NCBI GenBank assembly: GCA_027047855.1
Contig: JALTTZ010000030.1
Span: 389 to 34,109 of the forward strand
Source: Nitrososphaeria archaeon
Lineage (GTDB): Archaea > Thermoproteota > Nitrososphaeria > Geothermarchaeales > JDFR-13
Reading direction: 5' to 3'
Length of the DNA: 33,721 nt
This document shows, in pieces, positions 27,104-33,721 of the stretch (position 1 is its first letter; every line of letters starts with the position of its first letter). Under the pieces are notes generated by a model that had not been told where the DNA came from, searched no databases, and saw only the letters and a list, made by a program, of their open reading frames with translations. The position numbers and the translations under genes are program-made.

Positions 27104-27323
27104 AGATGAGTTTGGCAGTCTATTAAAGCTTATCGATGAATTAGAGGATAGATTGATTGCCTTGACACCAGACAAATACAGAGGTGTTATTAAGCATTTC
27201 ATTAAGGCTAGGTTGGAAGTGCTTAGAGGTATTGAGGAGTTAATAAGGATTCGTCGGGAGGAATTGGAGAGGAAGCTTAGTGAGAGCCAAGGACCTAGGA
27301 AGGAGAAGGTGGATATAGAGTAA
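27093..27323 (+). CDS. small helical protein (76 aa) overlapping the Get3/ArsA 3' end
   Basis: ATG 27093 lies in an 11-nt overlap with the upstream stop (27101-27103): MSNKDEFGSLLKLIDELEDRLIALTPDKYRGVIKHFIKARLEVLRGIEELIRIRREELERKL... Confidence 0.75.
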   Translation: MSNKDEFGSLLKLIDELEDRLIALTPDKYRGVIKHFIKARLEVLRGIEELIRIRREELERKLSESQGPRKEKVDIE

Positions 27324-27338
27324 CTTCATTGATCTGCT

Positions 27339-27414
27339 TGGTGGGCCCGCCCGGACTCGAACCGGGGACCTCCCGCGCGTAAGGCGGGCGTCATAGCCAC
27401 TAGACCACGGGCCC
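27339..27414 (-). tRNA. tRNA-Val (anticodon UAC), CCA encoded
   Basis: Minus strand gggcccgtggtctagtggctatgacgcccgccttacgcgcgggaggtccccggttcgagtccgggcgggcccacca folds as a cloverleaf: 7-bp acceptor GGGCCCG/CGGGCCC, anticodon stem CCCGC/GCGGG with loop CTTACGC, GGTTCGAGTCC T-arm, A-CCA end. Confidence 0.95.
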
Positions 27415-27440
27415 CAACAATAATTTCTAATATTCCCTCA

Positions 27441-27454
27441 AAAGTTTATAAAGG
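27441..27454 (-). promoter_or_regulatory. TATA-like element for tRNA-Val
   Basis: aaagtttataaagg (minus: cctttataaacttt) about 30-40 nt upstream of the tRNA 5' end. Confidence 0.4.
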
Positions 27455-27473
27455 CTATTAATTGGTTATAATA

Positions 27474-28499
27474 CTATTCTATCCACTTCCACTCCCCGGT
27501 TTCCAAATACTTGTGTACCGAGAGTGCCGCTTTCTTACCGCTTGCTAGTGCAGGTCCTATTAGTGATGGTCCAGATACGACGTCGCCGGCGGCGAAGACA
27601 CCCTTTCTTGTCGTTTTATACTCCTTATCTGTCTTTATGGTATTCCATTTTGTCGTTTCTATACCATACTTCTCGTTTGCGAATGGGGGTGTGGCTATTT
27701 CTCCGGCTGCTACTAAGACTGCTGAGACTTCTATTGTAAAATCTGAATTCTCTATGGGTACTGGTCGTGGTCTGCCTGAACTGTCTTTCTCTCCTAGTTT
27801 CATTCTTATAGCTTTAACGTATTTAAGTTTTCCTTCATCATCCCCTATGAATTCTATTGGTTGGGTTAGTTCGTATATCTTGAATCCATTTTCTTCTAGT
27901 TTATTAAATTCTCTGACTCCTGCTGGTGCGAATTCCCTAGTTCTCCTATATATTAAATATACCTCTTCGGCACCAGCGTCACGAGCTAAATAGCATGCGT
28001 CTACCGCGGTTAACCCCCCTCCAATTACCAAAACTCTGTCTTTTAGTTTTATGGCATGTTCGGAATATCCATATTTGTGTAGATGATAATCAACAATGAA
28101 TTCTAATGCGTGGTATACTCCTTCTAAATCTTCTCCCGGTATGTTGAGTCTTCTGCTTTTCCATGTACCAGTTGCTATAAGCACTGCATCGAAGTCATTC
28201 AATATTTTTTCAAACTCGACATCTTCTCCAACTTTTGTGTTTAAGTGGAAGACCACACCTAGTTCAATTAACTCCTTAACTCCTTTTCTAACTCCTTCTT
28301 TTGGTATTCTAAACTCTGGTATTCCAAAGATGAGTAGCCCTCCGGGTTCAGGTAGCATGTCATATACATGTACTTCATGTCCATAGCATATCAATTCGCC
28401 GGCTGCTCCTAGGCCGGCAGGCCCTGCCCCGATTATTGCTACTTTCTTTCCACTGCTGGGTATCTTATCCCCCGGTTTACATCTTCTAGCGAATTTCAT
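27474..28499 (-). CDS. GltD-like NAD(P)/FAD-dependent oxidoreductase (glutamate synthase small-subunit family)
   Basis: VAIIGAGPAGLGAAGELICYGHEVHVYDMLPEPGGLLIFGIPEFRIPKE; RVLVIGGGLTAVDACYLARDAGAEEVYLIYRRTREFAPA; GVFAAGDVVSGPSLIGPALASGKKAA. Confidence 0.92.
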   Translation of the reverse strand: MKFARRCKPGDKIPSSGKKVAIIGAGPAGLGAAGELICYGHEVHVYDMLPEPGGLLIFGIPEFRIPKEGVRKGVKELIELGVVFHLNTKVGEDVEFEKILNDFDAVLIATGTWKSRRLNIPGEDLEGVYHALEFIVDYHLHKYGYSEHAIKLKDRVLVIGGGLTAVDACYLARDAGAEEVYLIYRRTREFAPAGVREFNKLEENGFKIYELTQPIEFIGDDEGKLKYVKAIRMKLGEKDSSGRPRPVPIENSDFTIEVSAVLVAAGEIATPPFANEKYGIETTKWNTIKTDKEYKTTRKGVFAAGDVVSGPSLIGPALASGKKAALSVHKYLETGEWKWIE

Positions 28500-28621
28500 T
28501 ATTTATACACCTGGCTGTGTTTGCTAATTGTTAATATAAGTTTATATTAAATACCTTAAGAGCCTTTATTAAAAATATATATACCAACTTGGCGGGGAAG
28601 GCGTTGATCGATAGATATAAT

Positions 28622-28700
28622 GTGTGTCAGACAGTCCTTAACGAGTTTTCATTGGCACTACTATTCTATGCCTCTAAATACCGGCCTGTCATCATCCACA
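28622..28700 (-). ncRNA. candidate C/D-box sRNA
   Basis: Minus strand: tgtgg-ATGATGA (perfect box C, 28689-28695) ... CTGA (box D, 28627-28630)-cacaca, with possible TGTG/CACA terminal pairing; intergenic. Internal spacing of 58 nt is long and the D'/C' boxes are weak. Confidence 0.3.
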
Positions 28701-28758
28701 ATTAGCATAATTATTAGCTGGTTAATATAAGTAAAAATCCGTTTTCATGCCAATGTAA

Positions 28759-28772
28759 AGAATATTTATTTA
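28759..28772 (+). promoter_or_regulatory. TATA-like element for the asparagine synthetase gene
   Basis: AT-rich gaatatttatttat core about 50 nt upstream of ATG 28820. Confidence 0.35.
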
Positions 28773-28819
28773 TAATTCTTGCTATTAGTTGTAAGGGCAT
28801 CACCCCTTCCTCTGATATT

Positions 28820-29782
28820 ATGGATGTAGGTAGGAGATTGCATGTCGCAAAGGTTGAAGCCGCGCTCCTTAAAGGATTTAGAGATTACATGAATTCTCAA
28901 GGCTTTATTGAAGTGCAAGTGCCTCATATAACGAAGGCAACTGGTGCCTGTGAGAACGTGGCCACGATGTTCTACCTAGATTACTTTGGTCGCCGCGCCT
29001 ATTTAACGCAGACTGCCCAGCTACACCTAGAGATTCTATCACAGCTGATAGATACTGGGAAGGTTTATACTCTAATCAGGAGTTTCAGAGCTGAACCAGA
29101 TGTTGACGATCGGCATCTAACAGAGTTTTCACTTTTTGAGTTCGAACATGTGGGGGGTTTTGATGAGCTGCTTAAGCATATTGAGTATACTGTGTATTGG
29201 GGAGTTCACCAAGTGGCTGAGGAGTTTCCAGATATTCTCACGAGCTTCGGTGTAAACGAAGCTTGGGTTGATCAGTTTAAACCACCATATAAGAAAATGA
29301 GGTATGATGAGGCTATCGATTTTCTAAACAAGAAGGGGTTTGATTTAAAGTATGGGGATGACCTCCGGCATGTTCATGAGAAGGTGATCGCCGAGGAGTT
29401 TGGACCTACCTTTGTAACACACTGGCCGAAACACTTAAAATTCTTTAATATGCGTGAGGATCCTGAGAATCCAAGCGAGGTTGTCAGTGCTGACTTAGAG
29501 CTACCTCTGGTGGGTGAGTCTGTGGGATCAGCGGAGAGGGAATACAGATATCAAAGGTTATATGATCGTCTTGTAGAGAGCGATATGTATAAGATGCTGG
29601 TGGAGTATGGTGGAGATGTGAGTGACTGGGACTGGTATCTAGAGTTCTGGAAGACTATAGAGAATCCGAGACTCCATTCAGGATGTGGCATCGGCGTGTC
29701 CAGGGTTGTTCAGTCGCTGTTAGGTCTAGATAGTGTAAAACATGCGGTGGTCTATCCCATGGATCGTTTATCAATATATTGA
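28820..29782 (+). CDS. archaeal asparagine synthetase related to AspRS/AsnRS (class-II aaRS core without anticodon-binding domain)
   Basis: FIEVQVPHITKATGACENVATMFYLDYFGRRAYLTQTAQLHLEIL, IRSFRAEPDVDDRHLTEFSLFEFEH (motif 2 region), HSGCGIGVSRVVQSLLGLDSVKHAVVYPMDR (motif 3). 320 aa, starts directly in the catalytic core. Confidence 0.88.
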   Translation: MDVGRRLHVAKVEAALLKGFRDYMNSQGFIEVQVPHITKATGACENVATMFYLDYFGRRAYLTQTAQLHLEILSQLIDTGKVYTLIRSFRAEPDVDDRHLTEFSLFEFEHVGGFDELLKHIEYTVYWGVHQVAEEFPDILTSFGVNEAWVDQFKPPYKKMRYDEAIDFLNKKGFDLKYGDDLRHVHEKVIAEEFGPTFVTHWPKHLKFFNMREDPENPSEVVSADLELPLVGESVGSAEREYRYQRLYDRLVESDMYKMLVEYGGDVSDWDWYLEFWKTIENPRLHSGCGIGVSRVVQSLLGLDSVKHAVVYPMDRLSIY

Positions 29783-29813
29783 TCGTCCCCCTCTTCTGTT
29801 CTTTATCCTCACT

Positions 29814-31592
29814 TTATTCAATAAATATAGATACAAACTTTTGGTTAACTGTGTCAATTAATCCTTTATCAGTAAGTCTTAGTTCAGGAAGCACTGGAAG
29901 TGCCAGTAAAGAGAGTGTCATAAATGGTGCTCTCCATTTACATCCAAGTTTGTTCCATAGTTTATACATTTCATCCAATTTTTCTGCTACAACTTCATAG
30001 GGCTGATTAGACATTAAACCAGCTATGGGAAGCTCGATAAAAGATAATATCTCTCCGTTTTTCACTGTTATTATCCCTCCGCCCGAGTCTATTAATTTAT
30101 TCGCTGCCGTGGCCATGTCCCTGTCATCTGTGCCTATAACGATGATGTTGTGGCTATCGTGGGCTACGGTGGATGCAACGGCTCCTAATTTGAAACCGAA
30201 TCCTTTTACAAAACCTAGGCCTATGTTTCCTGTTGCTTTATGCCGCTCTATAACCGCCAATTTGTAAATGTTTTCATCACCAATGGGATAGACTAGGTTG
30301 TTATGGACTGGCAGCTCATCAATTATTTCTTCTGTGAGTACACTTCCTTCCTTTGCCTTTATAATCCGTGCTTTTATATGTCCTTCTTTTTTCGTGACTC
30401 GGACCTTAAAATCATCAGCCTTTAATTTCTTGTTCACATTTATACTCTTGGTGGCCCATGTAGGATACTTATAGCTAGGAATATCTATTATCACCTCTCC
30501 GTCCTTAGCTACTAATTCTCCCTCTATGAAAACCATCTCCACATTTACTTTGGTTAATTTACCGATAATTAGTATGTCGGCTTTTCTCGATGGTGCTATG
30601 CTGCCTATTTCCCTATCAAGTCTATAATGTTCTGCAGGATTTAGTGTAGCCATCTGTATAGCTTTTACTGGATCCATCCCTTCCTCGATTGCTCTTCTAA
30701 CGACGTAATCCATGTGTCCTTCATGTTTAATGGAGTCTGCTTCCCTGTCATCTGTCACTAAACATACGTGTCTGGAGTCTAGTTTTTCTTCTGTGATGGC
30801 TTTTATTGTTTCCTCTACATCGAGCCAAGCAGACCCTTCTCTTAAATATGCATACATGCCCAATCTAATTCTGTTTATCGTATCAATTTTTGTTGTCAAT
30901 TCATGGGATGATGATATGCCGGCAGCCGCATATGCAATTAGATCATTTCCTCGTAATCCGGCGTCATGCCCCTCGACTAGTTTGTTTATTCTATGGGCTA
31001 TATTAATTTTTGAGATAACATCCTCTCTTAGTGATAGCACTCCGGGGAAATCCATCATCTCACCTAGAGCAATGACGCCATCCCACCTTAGTATCTCTTT
31101 TATTTCATGTGGTCCTAGAATGGCCCCGGGTGTTTCAAATTCAGGACTTGCTGGTACACATGAGGGTGCAGTTATATATACTCTAAGTGGAACCCTTTTA
31201 GACTCGTCAATCATTAGTTTTACTCCCTGTATTCCAAGGACATTGGCTATTTCGTGTGGGTCTGCAAATACTGTAGTTGTTCCATGGGGTATGACGGCGC
31301 GTGCGAATTGTGTTATGGTCAACATACTACTCTCGATATGTACATGAGCGTCTAGAAAACCGGGTGTAATATACTTTCCTTTTACATCTATTACCCTTGT
31401 GGAGTCTCCTATGCAGTGATCCGCTTTACCAATAAGGGCTATTCTACCTTTTTTTACGGCTACATCGATATTCTCAAGCACTTCTCCTGAGTTTACATTC
31501 ACAAGAGTACCATTTTTTATAACGAGATCTGCTTCGGCCTTCCCCAAAGCGGTTAGAACAAGATCTTTAGAAACCTCCCACATCATACTCAT
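29814..31592 (-). CDS. ade: adenine deaminase
   Basis: ITPGFLDAHVHIESSMLTITQFARAVIPHGTTTVFADPHEIANVLG; EGHDAGLRGNDLIAYAAAGISSSHELT; HDSHNIIVIGTDDRDMATAAN. ORF track starts at 31631; the internal MSMMWEVSKDLV start near 31592 is more plausible. Confidence 0.95.
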   Translation of the reverse strand: MSMMWEVSKDLVLTALGKAEADLVIKNGTLVNVNSGEVLENIDVAVKKGRIALIGKADHCIGDSTRVIDVKGKYITPGFLDAHVHIESSMLTITQFARAVIPHGTTTVFADPHEIANVLGIQGVKLMIDESKRVPLRVYITAPSCVPASPEFETPGAILGPHEIKEILRWDGVIALGEMMDFPGVLSLREDVISKINIAHRINKLVEGHDAGLRGNDLIAYAAAGISSSHELTTKIDTINRIRLGMYAYLREGSAWLDVEETIKAITEEKLDSRHVCLVTDDREADSIKHEGHMDYVVRRAIEEGMDPVKAIQMATLNPAEHYRLDREIGSIAPSRKADILIIGKLTKVNVEMVFIEGELVAKDGEVIIDIPSYKYPTWATKSINVNKKLKADDFKVRVTKKEGHIKARIIKAKEGSVLTEEIIDELPVHNNLVYPIGDENIYKLAVIERHKATGNIGLGFVKGFGFKLGAVASTVAHDSHNIIVIGTDDRDMATAANKLIDSGGGIITVKNGEILSFIELPIAGLMSNQPYEVVAEKLDEMYKLWNKLGCKWRAPFMTLSLLALPVLPELRLTDKGLIDTVNQKFVSIFIE

Positions 31593-31781
31593 AGGAAAGA
31601 CCCCTTCTTTTTCATAAATAAGTAAAAACACACGTAATATTAAATCTATTTTTCACATAAACATGTAATATTTATACTAATAATTAAGGTTATTGTTTAT
31701 CTTATATGTTTCATGTTCATAATATTAATCATGGAATCTGTTGTTTTTGTTATATATGGTCTGGGGATATATGCTTATATA

Positions 31782-31797
31782 TGATTTATAAAATATA
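31782..31797 (+). promoter_or_regulatory. TATA-like element for the HTH membrane regulator
   Basis: tttataaaatataact about 20-35 nt before ATG 31818. Confidence 0.35.
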
Positions 31798-31817
31798 ACT
31801 GTGTTAAGTCGATTAAA

Positions 31818-32660
31818 ATGACGCGTGATAAATCAGATATTTACGATGCCTTAAGTAATCCAGTAAGACGAGAAATTATCATACTGCTGGGTGAGCATGG
31901 GGCGTTAAGAGCTAAGGATTTAAAGGATCTCCTTAAAATCGGCCCCGGCCAGCTCTATTATCATTTGAATTTATTACAGGATTTGGTGACTCAGAATGAG
32001 AATAAGGAATATGTGCTTACTGATCTAGGTAGGGAAGTCTATGTAGCTGTGACCAAGGGGGATGTGCCGTCTATTCCTGAGGCTACAGTCTCGGCAGGAA
32101 AGAATCCTGCATTGAGGTTACTTGGTTACTTGATGTTTCCCAAGCCCTTTTTCAAATATATATTTGAATCTCCAACTAGGCACTTAATTGAGGCTTTTTT
32201 GATAATTTTGGTTGGAGGTTATGTTAGTTACTTAAGTGGTTATGCAACTGTATTAATAATCCCTATTCGTTTTTCCTTGGTTTCTTCATTTTCGTATATA
32301 TATTTGTTGGGGAGCATCTTGTTGACATTCTTATTATCTGAGATTCTTTCTCTCGTGTTATTTAAAAGAAGTAAAGGTAGATTTGAGTTACTCTTGGGAA
32401 CTATTTTTTCTTATCTGCCGATTGTCTTGTCTTATGTTATCATTTACCTAGGGCAATTATATGGAATTAATATAGGTGGCTTGGTGGGCGGTTGGATAAT
32501 TAAAATAATTCTAATAGTATGCCAAGTTTATATGGTGACTTTACTAGCCTCCTCGATAAGTTCTGCTAAGGAGTTACGTATAGATAAAGCGGCATTGATA
32601 AGTTTATCTATAGCCTATCTCTCCATAGTTGTGTACATGACCCTATTTGCCAAATTCTAG
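31818..32660 (+). CDS. membrane-anchored winged-helix (ArsR-like) transcriptional regulator
   Basis: N-terminal SDIYDALSNPVRREIIILLGEHGALRAKDLKDLLKIGPGQLYYHLNLLQDL (ArsR-type wHTH); C-terminal half has about 5 hydrophobic TM segments. Confidence 0.85.
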   Translation: MTRDKSDIYDALSNPVRREIIILLGEHGALRAKDLKDLLKIGPGQLYYHLNLLQDLVTQNENKEYVLTDLGREVYVAVTKGDVPSIPEATVSAGKNPALRLLGYLMFPKPFFKYIFESPTRHLIEAFLIILVGGYVSYLSGYATVLIIPIRFSLVSSFSYIYLLGSILLTFLLSEILSLVLFKRSKGRFELLLGTIFSYLPIVLSYVIIYLGQLYGINIGGLVGGWIIKIILIVCQVYMVTLLASSISSAKELRIDKAALISLSIAYLSIVVYMTLFAKF

Positions 32661-32672
32661 CTTTAGTCAAAA

Positions 32673-32690
32673 AGTCTAGATTTCTAGACT
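32673..32690. promoter_or_regulatory. 18-bp inverted repeat, candidate operator (or terminator hairpin)
   Basis: AGTCTAGA-TT-TCTAGACT, perfect 8-bp arms, about 25 bp upstream of TATA-like agtatatatttaaat (32713-32727). Confidence 0.5.
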
Positions 32691-32775
32691 CCCCTATATT
32701 CTATTTTATTAGAGTATATATTTAAATAGGACAATAAAAAAATAATTAATTAAGAAATTTAAAAAGGTGGTACTG

Positions 32776-33721
32776 ATGAATAAGTTGTTGGCTCTTTTCG
32801 TGTTGGTTATCTTGATGATGGGTTTGATGGGAACTGTGTACGCATCTTACGCCAGCTCAACTAAGTTCTCCGTATTCAGTGAGGATGACGATGACGATCA
32901 CGGATACGGTGGCGGTAGTAGCGACAGCAGTTCAGAGGAAGAACATCATGGGGATAGTGGCTACAGCGAGTTTATGGAGAAGTATCACGAAGCGATGAAA
33001 AAGTTAAGTTCACTTAGGAGCAAGCTAGACTCTTTCAATAGTTCGGGATATAATGTATCTCAATTATACGATCTATTGAGTCAAGCTAGTGACAATTTGA
33101 ACCTAGCGATTCAGGCTTACAACAATAGTGATTACTCTAGTGCATGGAGTTACCTGAATACAGCAAGAGGGCTGTTGAAGAGTGTCGAGAAGGCGATAAA
33201 AGAAATGGTCAAAGGAGGTAACATGGTGGTAAAGACAAGTGTTCATCATGATGATGATCACGACGAGGATGAAGACGATTATCTAGAGTATGTCATAACA
33301 AATGGAAATATAACTATATCTTCCAAGGACAACAAGGTTGACTTCGGTAGTTCCAGACCATGTGTTGAGTTTACATATACTCGAAATAATACCAAGGTTA
33401 AATTTGAGATAGAGGACTTCGTCTTTATAGAGTTCAAAGACCTTAATGGAAATGGGCAAATAGATAGTGATGAGGTTCTTCAGCAGATATCCTCTAAAGA
33501 CTTGTCGTGGATAAGTAATGTTTCTAAAAACACTTTCGATAATAATACTGAGATCGTGATTTCATATTATACTAATTCAAGCAACCTTGAACTTGAACTA
33601 ATTATGCACATATATAACTACAGCGTTCTTCAGAATGCTACGATAGGTAATAAGACAGTGACAATTAAGGTTGATGGCGGTGCAGACCAGATAAAATATG
33701 ATTTTATAGTGTATCGTTGGC
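32776..33721 (+). CDS. secreted Asp/His-rich surface protein with EF-hand loop, partial (runs off window end)
   Basis: Open frame from ATG 32776 to window end: signal peptide MNKLLALFVLVILMMGLMGTVYASYA; EDDDDDHGYGGGSSDSSSEEEHHGD; HHDDDHDEDEDD; EF-hand loop DLNGNGQIDSDE at 33439-33474; many N-x-S/T sequons. Confidence 0.75.
   Translation, partial: MNKLLALFVLVILMMGLMGTVYASYASSTKFSVFSEDDDDDHGYGGGSSDSSSEEEHHGDSGYSEFMEKYHEAMKKLSSLRSKLDSFNSSGYNVSQLYDLLSQASDNLNLAIQAYNNSDYSSAWSYLNTARGLLKSVEKAIKEMVKGGNMVVKTSVHHDDDHDEDEDDYLEYVITNGNITISSKDNKVDFGSSRPCVEFTYTRNNTKVKFEIEDFVFIEFKDLNGNGQIDSDEVLQQISSKDLSWISNVSKNTFDNNTEIVISYYTNSSNLELELIMHIYNYSVLQNATIGNKTVTIKVDGGADQIKYDFIVYRW

Noticed and set aside
27511-27993. 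160-aa plus-strand ORF inside the GltD-like gene
   Set aside because: Antisense to a well-supported flavoprotein gene.
30712-31347. 211-aa plus-strand ORF inside adenine deaminase
   Set aside because: Antisense to a clearly recognisable ade gene; no independent support.
1-33721. CRISPR array, transposase/IS element, integrase or prophage genes
   Set aside because: No regularly spaced repeats and no recognisable transposase, integrase or phage proteins found by reading.

Overview
This window is a stretch of archaeal chromosome, probably from a thermophilic Thermoproteota-type lineage. Support: archaeal r-protein order, archaeal TATA/BRE promoters, a LacS-type GH1 enzyme, V4R proteins, a DUF973-like protein, an archaeal Get3/ArsA, and a free-standing AsnRS-like asparagine synthetase. 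Contents by position: (1) partial S9-peptidase-like beta-propeller ORF (1-916, -), orphan ORFs, an ACT-like+V4R protein and a RecA/RadA-fold protein that has lost its P-loop; (2) beta-lactamase-family hydrolase; (3) a 5.6-16.5 kb metabolic block: stand-alone class-II glutamine amidotransferase, MNT/AbiEii-like nucleotidyltransferase, divergent glutamine-synthetase-like ligase, translationally coupled C39-like cysteine hydrolase, two class-III aminotransferases, APC permease, metallophosphoesterase, and a Zn-dependent alcohol dehydrogenase interrupted by one in-frame TAG; (4) small membrane proteins; (5) GH1 beta-glycosidase, a second V4R protein, DeoC; (6) SPOUT methyltransferase-L3-L4-L23-L2-S19, where the S10 cluster stops after S19 and is followed by Get3/ArsA; (7) tRNA-Val(UAC), GltD-like flavoprotein, candidate C/D-box sRNA, archaeal asparagine synthetase, adenine deaminase; (8) a membrane-anchored winged-helix regulator, an 18-bp palindrome, and the 5' part of a secreted Asp/His-rich EF-hand protein. 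The best candidate for an undescribed system is the 5.6-16.5 kb block, which I read as a possible archaeal gamma-glutamylation route for amine/amino-acid catabolism. That function is an inference. All product calls come from motif reading without database searches.
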